DNA of 64,000 bases from Osedax fenrisi (taxonomy: Eukaryota > Annelida > Polychaeta > Sabellida > Siboglinidae): the NCBI GenBank assembly GCA_964019155.1, contig OZ025241.1:86034228-86098227 (forward strand), in the 5' to 3' direction. The position numbers and the translations under genes were made by a program. Below, one piece after another: positions 13,170-24,953 of this stretch. Position 1 is the first letter of the stretch. Each line of letters starts with the position of its first letter. The notes below the pieces were generated by a model. The model saw only the letters and a list, made by a program, of their open reading frames with translations. It did no database searches and had not been told where the DNA came from.

Positions 13170-16100
13170 CAGGTGGTAGTACTAGGTTAACCTATGAACT
13201 CGTAGCACTGTTCGAACCTAGCGTAGAGGTCACTCTCCACCGAGTCCTCTATAGAGATGTGAAGCAGAGAGTCGACGTCGTTACGGAAACTGTGAATAGT
13301 ACGATGAATCATGAGTCACTCGATGAATCATGAGTCACTCGATGAATCATGAGTCACTCGATGAATCATGATTAGTTGGTCGTTATAATTACATATATTT
13401 TTAATAGAAATCTTTTATTATAATTTTTTTTTAACATTATTATTTGATTACACTTAGAAAAATATTTCTACAATCATTTAAGTATCTAGATAAACTATTA
13501 TTATTATATCTAATGAGATATAATAATTAAAATATACTCGCTTTTTAATACGAGAATATCAGTCTGGCTAATATGTAAAATGGGCGGTATAAGGAGACTC
13601 GGCTTATATGATATAACATGTAACCAATTAAAAAGTAGTGTACCATAATGGCCAGAGTATAACAATGTATACCAGTATACAATATTATCTGAAAGTAGAC
13701 GAGGTCCTAACTTAATATACCATGTAAAACATCCTACCTATTGAGATTAATATCGCTAAAACGCACGCATTTTACTCACAAACTCTCTTCGATTATCGAA
13801 CAGTTAAGATGGCCGACAATCTTCAAGTCTTTCTGAATGTAGGCCATGTTTCCGTGCTGCCAATTGCCCATGTAGAGGAGACCCGGAATTATCTCTATTG
13901 GATACGTCTTTATGTTGTCAAACTCCTAAGTATGTGAATGTGGTTCGAGTAATGTCTCCTTAGTATGACAGTTTATTATTTAGATTCGTCATAATTTAAA
14001 GGTATGTTAATTATAGAACAAATTACGTTGTTGTTATTATTATTATTATTTTATTTAAACACCGTTCAAAGAGATGTTAAACATAGTATATACTTATGCT
14101 TGTATATAGTATGTATAGTTATAATGAAGACGATGCGATATACGGTGTAATAAGGTTAGATGCGTGCTTAGTGATGGATACTGTGTAGTGAATAATGGTT
14201 AGGACATCTTAGTATGTGGTATTACTGACTCTTGTGGTAGTTCATAGGCTGTATATTGATACACAGTCGCCACGCTTACACAGTTAATCAAATTATCACG
14301 GATTCTTGTCTGCGATGATAAAATCGTCGCAGATTTTAATCTACGTAATTATATACATATCAATGTAGTAATAGTAATAGAAATACAGAATAGAATGAAT
14401 TAGAAGATAGAAAACAGATAGTAATATCGTATTAATAAGAGTCGGCCGCTACTGGGAAATAGTGACGTACGAGTATTGGCAGTGCAGCGGTACTATAGAG
14501 TGCTGCTAGTACTATTTGATGTGCGAGTGCGAGTGCTGAACTAAATACCGTTGAAAGCGTGCAAATACGATTAAATGTTATACAAAGTGGAGTGCGAATG
14601 CTATTTATATAGTGCGTATATAGGCATGTATAGATTATGTTTAATAGTTTCCTAACACTGGTTACACTACGCGCGTAACCCATACGTAACCCGTTGATTA
14701 ATGATTAAGTAGGTTATGCACGCCTACAATAGGTACAGTGGTGGGGGGAGGGGGGTAGCATTTAAAACAGTGGGGTCCCCTGGTGCTAACCTCGGGCATC
14801 AGAAGAATCTCCTGAGTTCTCAGAAACGGATATTGAGCCGAGAAATCTTGGTAGCCACCTTAAGTAGGTATTGTTATGATAATGTTATGTTATAATATAA
14901 TGATAATCAGTTCATAGAAGACATTTTTTGTTTTCTCATTTCTTTGTTGTTTATATTATATATATGTGTGATGTCCTCAAAAGGGCTTCTATGCTTTTCG
15001 TTATTATCTTTACCTGGTTTTAGGTTTCAATCAATACTTTGAGTATTGAATTAGTGGTTTTTAAAATAATATATATTAATAAATAACGTTTAACTTTAGA
15101 AGATATTTGTATCTGCAGATTCACCATGGTGGAAAGATTAGCTCGAAGTTAGTTACAAGAAATTAAAGAGAAATAGACATTTAAATTGTATCATTTTAAT
15201 CGAAATAATATTTAAAAACATGGAATATATTTATTGATCTATAGAGCTACCCATGCTAATTATGTATCATCATCCATTACCTTACCAATACATTATCGTA
15301 ACTTGAAATAATGATTACTAATAAACAAATAAACTAGATATCCATAATTTATTAAGTAGGAATAATTCATCAAGTAATTTATTAAGTAGTAATTATTAAT
15401 TTATCAATATACTAAGTAATAATTAAATAAGTAAATTAATTTAGTTAAAATATATAATTTATTGAAGAGTTATCAAATATTATCGTAGTAATCGATTATT
15501 ATTTTTTAATAAAAACAATATAAAAGTAAATGATTATTGTTGAATAGGTAAACCTTCGAGTATCATAACTTTGTTGCGGCTGCCGTTACTCCACAGCACT
15601 TTAGCGACTTGCATCGCACTGTCTATTATTAGTGATAATTAATACAGGCTAACTAGATCAGTAAGGAATATCCCTTAATTACTTCACTATATTAAGTATT
15701 AAATTATTAATACCTCATAAAAATAGTTAATGAAATACAAATTAAATTGTTATTATCAATCAGGTGTACGTTCTTAATAATTGTAAGCATTATTTTAATA
15801 CATTTTGCAGCAAGATAATACAATATAAAATAATAAAATATAATATAAATGAAATTATATATATATATATATATATATTATATGTGATGAATATATAAAT
15901 TATATTTTGAACATATAATACAAAGTGTATGCATAAATATTATATAATATATTAATTATATATAATAACTAAAAGAAAAATAGAAATTGTTAAAATAATT
16001 ATATAAATTTCACACATTTTTTCTGAATAATTATTTTTCATCAACTATATATATTACAATAATTTGAGTATATATAAACTTATATGATATACAATTATTA

Positions 16101-17061
16101 AATACAACATTATAATATTTTATATAAATTATATTATACATTTTTTATTATAAAATATGTAGATAATACAAAAAAAATGTATCATTAATATTCACCATAT
16201 GATATTTTCTATTGTTAACACATCAATAATGATCTAACTCATAGAAAATATAATCTAAAGGTTGTATTTACAAAAGTATGTTAATATTCCAAAGAATATA
16301 TTACGTAATATATCAAAGATTTTGTCAAGCAAAGATATAACACTCCCTATGCATGCAACGTAATTTAGTAATATCCCCTGCCACTGCTAGCAGTAGTATC
16401 GAAATCACTGAAATAGATTTAGGTTCGGCTCTGTTTGCATACAACAATGTTTTCATTGCTCTATTAAATTACATGCAATATAAATTAGCTTTTACTTACT
16501 AAATATATACGTATAGCATTTAAAATTAAAATATCATATTTGTTTGTTATATATTAGTAATGAACACTTAGTTTTCATCATATAAATATTAATTTAAAAC
16601 ATATTATTTAACATTTTAAAAGTGTATAGTTAAATACGAATTTACATTATAAACAACACATAGTTCCTAAAAGTAACCCGCTATAGGTGGCACTGGGGTA
16701 TTTTGTATACAAATTCGAATTACACGATTTCGCGTAAGTGTTATATCTTTCCTTCGGAAAATCTTTGATATATCTATATAGTACTAGCAAAGCCCTGGGC
16801 TTTGGTACTAGTATCATTTTTCTATCACTTTAGATGTCACCGCTGACAAAGAAGTGACCGGAGGTAAAAATCACCAATAGGTTAACACAGGTTTCTATAT
16901 ATATATATTGTTCGGCATGCAAAAACCAAGCCGTTTTGTTATTAAATGTAAACCTAATGTTAATTTTGGTACCATGTCGATTTGTGTATCAATTCATATC
17001 GATTTTTTCTTCCATATTTTGTTATATATTTATTTGTTGTTGTTTACCTAATAAACTATAT

Positions 17062-17109
<48 letters not shown>

Positions 17110-18018
17110 TTACATTACACGTAAACTATTCCGACTAACTATCGTCCTTGAGACTATTCGTCTTTGAGTCGTAAACCACGATATTGATCTTACACTCGAG
17201 TTCGGCGTTGTAGGGAATTACGTAGACGTTATCGCTATTCTGATGGGGGTGGGGCGGGTGAGGGTGAGGGGGCGGGGTGGTTGAGGGTGAGTGGGCGGGG
17301 TGGGTGAGGGTGATGGGATGGGCTGGCGGGTGAGGGTGAGGGTGAGGGGGCAGGACGGGTGAGGGTGAGGGCAGTCATCGTGTGAAGGTTCAGTGTATTA
17401 GCTTATATATCATAAATTTAATATATATATATATATATATATATGTGATAGATGTAATAGATAAAATATGTATATCGATAGAATCGCATCTACGTAATTA
17501 ATTAAAGTAGTTTTAATTACTTTTGAATACAAATTAAATGTTAGTCGCAGATTTCGCAACTAATATAACATTTTAATTCAGAAATTACGTGTAATTTTTA
17601 CGATTTACAATAAAATATTAAAATTGTATATCATATTATAGATATATCGTATCGGTTTCGTTTATCTTATTGATTTCATATTAAATCTAGTTTATAAATT
17701 ACTTAACTTTACTTTATGTAAACCGTAGAACTACTGATACATGTGTGTGTGTTACTCAATAAGGTGGACACACTTCTAACTATTTGACTAAAACTTGACT
17801 AAACCAATAACAAGAACACGAACCAAAACTCGACTAACCCTTTGAGCGTACTTCGACGTGATGATGTGACTTTCGTCGTATGACTCGCGTTGGCGAGCGT
17901 CTATGAGCAGCAGGTAGTTCTGATCGCTTACCATCGGGAACACGTTGATCATGTTCAGCATGTTGTACAGCGTCGTAGGTTTGATCAAGCGAATACCTTC
18001 GATAAGAGCGTCACCCAT
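8898..18018 (-). CDS. STYXL1: STYXL1-like pseudophosphatase (rhodanese-like plus dual-specificity phosphatase fold), complete, eight exons
   Basis: Exons on the minus strand: 17839-18018, 17140-17239, 15554-15622, 14791-14858, 13780-13925, 13192-13289, 9536-9648, 8898-9029. They total 906 nt (301 residues plus TAA), close to the usual STYXL1 length of about 313, and all join in phase at GT/AG. The N-terminal half is rhodanese-like (LYNML, YLLLIDAR, YDESHIIT, VVYDSKT). The second half is the phosphatase-like domain (YPIEIIPGLLYMGNW, IQKDLKIVGHLN, LLHISIEDS), ending in FTDISDPHY. The signature loop reads FGKMGISRS: the C-x5-R cysteine is Gly, so catalysis is not expected. In the family such proteins act by binding partners. 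The start is the ATG at 18016-18018; an AG directly precedes it, so an upstream exon remains possible. The gene is convergent with KSR. Confidence 0.9.
9316..9430. repeat. Dispersed repeat, copy 1
   Basis: A stretch beginning GATTCTTGTCTGCGA and ending near GAATAGAATGAATTAGAA recurs in the same orientation at 14299-14410. Both copies lie in introns of the STYXL1-like gene. The family was not recognised. Confidence 0.7.
9668..10120. mobile_element. hAT-like MITE (CATCGATATAAAG family), copy 1
   Basis: A 453-bp non-coding element with terminal inverted repeats CATCGATATAAAGAAAGTGG and the complement at the right end (last base altered). It is closely similar along its length to the copy at 58262-58746, which has a perfect 8-bp target duplication. 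Here the duplication is not well preserved. It lies in the intron between STYXL1 exons 6 and 7. Confidence 0.85.
10703..11014. mobile_element. MITE with GAGAGAAATAG ends, TA target site
   Basis: Inverted ends TAGAGAGAAATAG (10701) and CTATTTCTCTCTA (to 11016) are flanked by TA. Diverged subterminal matches follow: TGCGGAAA and TCACCGCAA on the left, and their complements on the right. The TA duplication suggests a Tc1/mariner-type origin. There is no coding capacity. Confidence 0.6.
11334..11404. repeat. (TA)n microsatellite
   Basis: Interrupted (TA)n of about 70 bp inside a STYXL1 intron. Confidence 0.9.
12620..12960. repeat. Inverted dispersed repeat, arm 1
   Basis: The reverse complement of this block matches 16370-16745 over most of its length, including a shared TTTTGTATACAAA core and a shared CACTGAAATAGATTTA. 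It lies in the intron after exon 6 of the STYXL1-like gene, while the partner lies in the intron before exon 3. Confidence 0.75.
12950..13096. repeat. 27-28 bp tandem repeat, about five units
   Basis: The unit is GGAATATTAATTACATAGAG followed by TAGATAG, repeated with one- or two-base changes. It lies just beyond the donor side of STYXL1 exon 6. Confidence 0.9.
13134..13168. repeat. (GT)n microsatellite
   Basis: About 17 GT units, 24 bp from the end of STYXL1 exon 6. Confidence 0.95.
13303..13371. repeat. 19-bp tandem repeat with AP-1-like cores
   Basis: Unit GATGAATCATGAGTCACTC, 3.6 copies and essentially perfect. Each full unit contains TGAGTCA, the AP-1 consensus core. It lies in the short intron just upstream of STYXL1 exon 6, close to the acceptor at 13290. 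Confidence 0.9.
14299..14410. repeat. Dispersed repeat, copy 2
   Basis: Direct-orientation partner of 9316-9430, ending in the same GAATAGAATGAATTAGAA stretch. Confidence 0.7.
16370..16745. repeat. Inverted dispersed repeat, arm 2
   Basis: Reverse-complement partner of 12620-12960, about 3.4 kb away. Exons 3 to 6 of the STYXL1-like gene lie between the arms. Confidence 0.75.
17245..17376. repeat. G-rich GGGTGA minisatellite
   Basis: GGGTGAGGGTGAGGGGGCGG-type units on the plus strand, with many G-runs of three or more. It abuts the acceptor of STYXL1 exon 2 (17239/17240), so in the transcript it is a C-rich tract just before the exon. The plus strand could form G-quadruplexes. Confidence 0.85.
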
Positions 18019-18222
18019 CTACACATGATGATCGTTTAGGAGAATAAGATTTGTGTTTGTGATAAATATGAATAGGAATATTCAATAGTTGTTACCGTAA
18101 CATTAACGCTTATTAAGCGCATCACCCATCTACAAGCGCGCGTAATACATAATAATGATCGTTTAGGAGAAGAATATTTGTGGTTGTTATAAATATGAAA
18201 AGGAATATTCAATAGTTGTTAT
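18000..18222. repeat. Tandem duplication of about 107 bp spanning the STYXL1 start codon
   Basis: The segment from the ATCACCCATCTAC stretch to CAATAGTTGTTA occurs twice in tandem (about 18007-18098 and 18119-18221). The second copy carries a second ATGGGTGA (minus) followed after a few codons by a stop. On the minus strand the decayed copy lies upstream of the real start. Confidence 0.75.
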
Positions 18223-18230
18223 GCGATGAT

Positions 18231-18669
18231 CGGCGTTGGAAAAAATTCCACAATCGATAATATTTTATTGAGTTGTTTTGAGTTATTAGGTTATATCGGT
18301 GTTTTTTGCGTTTTACAGAAGTTTTCGGGGTATTTGTGGTTTTTTGCACACATTTTTAATAATAAAATATAATAATAAATTATTGATTGTTAAAAGTTTA
18401 CTTTTTATTATAATTATTTATATATATTTAATATTATTATTATAAAATTATAATATTATTTTCTAATAGATACTATTTAAACCAGATATAAAGTATCTGA
18501 ATATCAGATAATATGTATATTATATTATTGATAATTAAATATTTGGTTAATTAAACTTATAATTTATTAAATGTATAATTTAGTAATACATATATTATCG
18601 AAAAATCCTAAAAATGTCAAGAAATATCGAAATGTTTAAACACAAAAATCAAATATTTTCCAACACCAG
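18231..18669. mobile_element. Possible MITE with GTTGGAAAA ends
   Basis: Inverted ends GGCGTTGGAAAA (left) and TTTTCCAACACC (right) enclose about 440 bp of AT-rich non-coding DNA. I did not find a target duplication, so the borders are uncertain. Confidence 0.4.
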
Positions 18670-18941
18670 TGTGACCACACTATTGATTGTATTGTATATT
18701 ATACAATATTTTATTGTGACGATTTTATAGGAACATATATAAAACGATATATATAATCTAATTATATATGTGGTTTTATGTGCCGATTTGTTATTTTTAA
18801 CATGCCTCCTTCTTCCAGATAACATATAATTTAATTATATTATTATATTATAAAAAATTATAATATTATATTATATGAAAATTATATAATTATCATTATC
18901 ATAATGATTATGATAATCATATATAATTACATGGCCTTCTC

Positions 18942-19067
18942 TAGCTTAAGTAAAAGGAGGCCTTATTAAGAATATATTATAAATATTATATATGATAATT
19001 ATCATGCCATGATTCATGGCTCATGATTCATGGCTCATGATTCATGGCCTCCTTTTCATTAAGCTAA
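18942..19067. repeat. Foldback with inner 16-bp tandem repeat
   Basis: TAGCTTAAGTAAAAGGAGGCC at 18942-18962 pairs with GGCCTCCTTTTCATTAAGC at 19046. The right half of the loop has three units of TCATGATTCATGGC. No coding capacity. Confidence 0.6.
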
Positions 19068-19394
19068 AGGTATCAAATTATTATAATAATATTTTTTTAA
19101 TTTTAAATTTAATAAATTAATTAATAATATAATATTTATATATATTAATATAAATTAATCGATATGATATCAAACAATAATAATAAACCTTTATATACTT
19201 ATTATATATACTAATTAATATGTTATTTATTAATTCAAATTATTATAAATTTAACAATATTTATTTAAATTTTATGTTGTCAAGCAATTTTAAATAATGA
19301 AAAAATATCCTAGTGATTACTCATATCAGTATAAATAACAAAGACATTTCGTTAAATTACAATACCATTGATATAATAAAACATTACATACATA

Positions 19395-19435
19395 GATCAT
19401 CGATGTAAATAAACTTTTATTTACATCGATGACCT
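19395..19435. repeat. Near-perfect hairpin
   Basis: ATCATCGATGTAAATA and its complement are separated by a few bases. No flanking element was identified. The rest of 18.7-20.2 kb is AT-rich with no gene seen. Confidence 0.7.
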
Positions 19436-20539
19436 AGATTTAAATATTTAGTTGATACAAAATCGAATGGTAATTAATTTACCTATTATATTAAATATAT
19501 ATTTAAGATATCATGATTTAAATGTAAGCAAAGAGGTAGATCTAGAAGAAAAAAAGTTATCACAAAAATATTATCATGCATTTATGATGGGAACATATCT
19601 TTATAATGGACATTATATATTATGTAGCTATACTGCATATTTTATTGGAATTCCAATTCCATCAGTATTAATACTCATTGATAATAATAAGTAAAACCCT
19701 GATAGTATTGTTATAGATTTGTAATTATTAATATTACGTAAGGGAAAACAAATATATAAAGATATGTTGAAATATTGACATATTTGGAAAACTTTAAATT
19801 ATAGAATACACACTTTAATTTATACATATATTTATAACATGTACACATATATTATATAATATATAAAATCCTAAATTATAATATTACAAATGTATATCAT
19901 AATTTAATGATAAAATAATTAATGAGAAGCAATACAACATTATGTTTTTTGATTTGTAAAAAAAATTATATAAAATTATAAAAATGAATACAATGAATCA
20001 TCCAAACATAATACATAAATGGAATAACAAATTTAAGGAATTGGACCATCAATTGAATACATATTTTTTTTAAATTGCAAATATTATAGTAATACAATTA
20101 TAAATAAAAATAATAATGATTTTAAATAATTTATATCTTTAATGGATACCAGTTTTATATTTTACGTTATATAATATACGAAATTATTAATATAAACATA
20201 AAAAGTAAATTAAAAAAAAACTTTTAATTTATTGTGACTTATAGGGTGTTCACTATAGCCGCCGGAACTAGTTTTTCCCAGGGGGGGTTTTAAGAAATAA
20301 GTATAATTTATCAACTAAATACTAGACTGTAATTATTTTAAAATATATCTTGTAACATATAATAGAGTACAAGTTATGATTTATTTTAAATGTTAAAACA
20401 TATAATTATAATTATACTGAGTTAATTAACAAAATATGAATCCTATAATGAACATATCTAGAATATTTTAAATAAATATGTAGGTATGTTATAATAATAA
20501 TAATAAATCCCAAAATAGTTTATATATTTATTATGTTAT

Positions 20540-20818
20540 ACTTATAACATTTTTTCTAAAATGTTTTCTTTGGCAAAATACTTTTATCAATTTATTGTCG
20601 TCAATAGAATCAAATATATCCTGATTTTCATTGCAGGTAGCCAATATATTTATTTTTTTCTGTGTGCTTTGTGACCTTAATAACGTCTTCAATCTTCTTA
20701 AAATAGAAAAGCTTCTCTCCTAGGACACTGACGTACTTGGTTGTACCATCAATAATTTGATTAATTTTGTTGTTTCTATAAAAAAAATTAATATTAAATT
20801 AATAAATATATAAGATAA

Positions 20819-20897
<79 letters not shown>

Positions 20898-21449
20898 TAG
20901 TACATACCCACAAATAATTCTTTTAGGAAATCTTTTGCATTGATCATATTCTCTACTGCTTATTTTAAATATTGAGAATTGAAATGGTTCTTGAACATAG
21001 GTAGTTCGAGTTTTAAAGCTTGAACACTTAATTCAGGATATTTAGTTATCTGAAAAATTAATAAAATATAATATAGAATATTGTATTTGTAATATAGTAA
21101 ATATTCTATATTATGTTTTATTAATTTTTCAGATAAATAAATATCCTTAATTAAGTATTCTTACTTCAGCAAAATCAATTATATTTGTATTTAATAATGA
21201 CGATAATAATTTTTCATATGCAATTATACTTTGAATATTTTTCAAAAATCTTTGATTTAATTCAGTAATAATGATATCATATATTTCCATGTGTTCTTTT
21301 CTATAGTGTTTTATTATTAAACAAATATTAAATAAATAGATTATTTGTGTACAACCTCAGTATAATATTGATATCATTTATGTCGGAATAAATATTGTTT
21401 TCTTTTCCATTAACAAGTCTAAAAATATTTATAATTACAAATAAATAAG

Positions 21450-21489
<40 letters not shown>

Positions 21490-23250
21490 TATGATACAAA
21501 CTTTGATGAAATTTTACGTTTTCTAGGATTACGTAATGGTAGCAAATCTAGATTTTCAGATTCTTTTAAAATCTTTTCTAAATAAATGTGATAATTCATT
21601 CGTTTGTTCTATTCTGTGTCGATTAATATATTAATGAGTAAAACAACATGTTCATTGAGAGTAGCCTTTGATCCAATTACACTTATTTAATGAAATATAT
21701 TTTATAACTTATACTTTTAATATAAATATAAATTAATATAATTAATATAAATATATATTTCTGTAATCAAGAATAATTAGTATAAACCATAGGTAACACT
21801 AACCAATTTTTCTAATAAAGTGAAAATATCAAATTCTATATTTAATGAAATATATGTAGATTTTGTGTTAAGTATTCTTATATGAATATGCTTTGGCGAT
21901 TAGTTCAGTACTATTTCCTCTTGCCATTGTCAGTTGTTATAATGCATTTATAATATCTAAATAATTATTTAAGGCTGCTGATATAACCTTACATCTGACT
22001 GTCCATCTTGTATGACACATTGATTTGAATCTGGTTTTATCATTATCAATAGATTGGTATAAATCTAAAAATTTGACAGATTTTTAAAAAGAACACCAAT
22101 ATCATTCATAATAGATAGAGAACCATGTAAAGCTTTACTTTGAGCAACATATTTACAAATAAGATTTAGGCGACGAGAACTACAATCTGTGTAATATGCC
22201 AAAGGTTGTTCTTTTTGTATAAGGGCTTGTGTTCCTCTGTATACAGCTGACATATTAGATGCTCCATCATAGCATTGTCCACGTAAATTAGACATGGATA
22301 GGCCGAGAAGAATAATGGTGTCTTTCAGAATATTTGCAATAGATTCGCCATTAGGTTGAATAACTTGATGTAGATGAATAAAATCCTATACATTTTCCTT
22401 GTACTTTTAGATTTTCATCAATGTATCAAATCACAATCGATTCCTGGTATTCCAAAGTTATATATTGAGTTCCCTCACACATTATAGAGAATGGTCCACT
22501 CTTTTTTTACTTCCTCAGCAATAATTCTTAAAATTGAATGAATATACATTGTAAACATTTCGTGTTGTATCGGAACTAAATAAATGTTTAGTTTTGTAGC
22601 TCTCGTTTACACAATTTATCATTTTAATAATTTCAGTTAATTTCTACTTTGCATTTTCATTATTTCGTATAGGTTAACTTGATTTAAATTCTTTCCAAGA
22701 TGAGCAATACCTTGTCTAGCAAGATATTTTATTTAATAAAACAGTGTTTCTAAAATTAAATAATTCTCTTTACTATATTTATGTTCAACATTCGTAATTA
22801 GTAATTACTAATTACTGATTCAACATTTTATTCACTTTTCATAAAGTAATTCATAGCATCTTTATGTAATGATGATGTAGAATGATCCATACATTTCTCT
22901 TTAACTTTACTTAGATTATAAAAGCCAGTTGACGTAAACTTATTGTGTATATGACCGTGTTTTCTCACATTCAACTTGTAATATCATAAGAAATTATAGC
23001 ATAACAGCTTTTCCAAAGTAGGGTCCCAATGTAACCAGTTAAATTCTGCATACCACGATTGTTGAAAGGTTAATTTAATTATTTTGAGTTTTGTTGTAAT
23101 TATTTTATTTGCTAAAGTAGATGGGCTTGGTTGATTTTGTACATTCAAAGATGGAGGTTGTATCTGAGAATCAATAACGTTATCAGTATTTGAAGATGTC
23201 GATTGTCCCTGGGAATCTGTATTTGAAGAAATAGATGTATTCCTATAGAG
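20540..23250 (-). pseudogene. Broken hAT transposase (TTF-type zinc finger / DUF4371 class)
   Basis: Pieces appear in order on the minus strand. Near 23000-23250 is the N-terminal part (QQSWYAEFNWLHWDP, then a HKDAMNYF stretch) as in ZMYM1-like proteins. At 22065-22295 is the RNase-H-like core segment LRGQCYDGASNMS. At 20680-20760 is the C-terminal dimerisation motif ERSFSILRRLKTLLRS. Stops and frameshifts break it throughout. The segment around 21049-21134 also holds a perfect foldback of about 29 bp arms. Confidence 0.8.
20824..20884. repeat. (TA)n microsatellite
   Basis: About 30 TA units inside the broken hAT transposase. Confidence 0.9.
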
Positions 23251-24473
23251 TATATTACCATTGTTAGTTTTTTTAAGTTAAAACATTTATTAAATATTTT
23301 GTTATTTAAAGTATTTATAATTTCAGTTAATTTGTTTATGATTATTAATAACTTATTATATATTAATATTGTTATAATAATATTATTAATTTTATATGTT
23401 TAATATAAATAAAATTAATTATAAGAATTCAATTTATTAAAATTATTAATAATAATTTTAAGAATAATTTAATAATTTTTAATAATAATAATAATTTTAT
23501 TTAAGGTTTATATTAAGGGCCGGGGAAACCTTTGCATTATTTTGTGTGTTAAAATTGTTATAGTACAATTTTAAAATATACATATTTATAAAATTAATGG
23601 TATATAAAGTTTAAAATAAAAGTATTTAAATATATTTAAAATGAGTTTTTAGACATTGTCCTGTAAAATGCATAAAAATGCCCTCATTTTCTCTATCTTT
23701 TACATGTAACTCGGAAAAGTTACAAAAGTTAAACCCCGTCCCTTAATATAAACTAATAATAATATAACCTTAATAACAAATATAAACAGTTACATTTATG
23801 TATATTTATATAAACTAACCAATAACTAAATAGAGTATTGTTCTGCATTATAAATTAAATTTAATTATAATATATTGGAAATTATATTTTATTATTTTTT
23901 TCCTGGATTTTTTTAATGAATAAACAAATATATTATAAATATAAAATTCATAGACATTTGAGCTCCAATGATTCACTATAATATATATATATAATAACAT
24001 TATTAATTTCTGCTAACATATAATCATCACAGAGATGATAATAATATACAGAAAAATTCTTCATTTTACCTAAATGGCAGGGGGGGTTTTAGGTAGCAAA
24101 ACCCCCCCATTATTTTGCCAGGGGGGGTTGCAACCCCCAAACCCCCCCGTTCCGGCGCCCATAGTGTTCACATCAATTCCGTTTTAAAAAACGTACGACG
24201 TACGTGTAACTGCAACTTCAAATGATTCATTCACGGCAAATTTGAAGTTATGAGTCACATTCCTATTTATTTGAAGTTGAACTACACGTTTTCTGAACGT
24301 TTTCTGAAATAGGATTAATCCTGTTTTCTGTACGTAACAACACATAGAATTAGAGAGAACTGCTAGAATGAACACACAGAATTAGAGAGAACAGCTAGAA
24401 TTCCACTTGATTCCAATTGATATATATATAAAGTATATTATTACATATAACTTATCGAATAACTATTTATTAA

Positions 24474-24504
<31 letters not shown>

Positions 24505-24953
24505 AAAGGTTATATAAGATGGTATACAACTATATATATATATTTTAATAATATATATCAACTATACAATAGTAATATATATTTCATAAGTTTAGATATA
24601 ATTATAAGGATTTATGTATTATGATGATGATGATGATATTGAGTTTATTAGCACTAAAATAGGGTCATGTAGACCCCTTCGCTCGTGCGGGAAGAAAATA
24701 ATAATAAAATAATAGTAATACGATAATATTTTTGATAATAATATACATTCAATATACAACGGAAAAACAATAATAAACAATATAAAGGACTATTATATAC
24801 TACAGTCTGCATTGATATGGTGTAGTTGTATATACTACAGACTGCATTGATATAGTATAGTGTTATATAATAATAAGATAATAATAATACAATAACAATT
24901 TAATAATGATATAAATTTAATATAACACGGATACAAATAATACGTTGGATTAT

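Larger units (their letters stand above)
20254..24163 (-). mobile_element. hAT element, ZMYM/DUF4371-type transposase relic
   Basis: Inverted ends TATAGCCGCCGGAAC and TATGGGCGCCGGAAC are flanked by a perfect 8-bp target duplication GTGTTCAC (20246-20253 and 24164-24171). It sits inside the left inverted end of the larger element at 20242-29897. Both ends carry G7/C7 runs; near 24080-24150 these form several nested inverted repeats. Confidence 0.92.

Noticed and set aside
13136..13333. Plus-strand frame over STYXL1 exon 6
   Set aside because: The minus strand carries the conserved LLHISIEDS exon with correct splice borders; the plus frame is its shadow plus a (GT)n.
19452..19694. 80-codon plus-strand frame
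   Set aside because: AT-biased, no recognisable motif, no splice or promoter context; chance is likely, though I cannot exclude a small gene.
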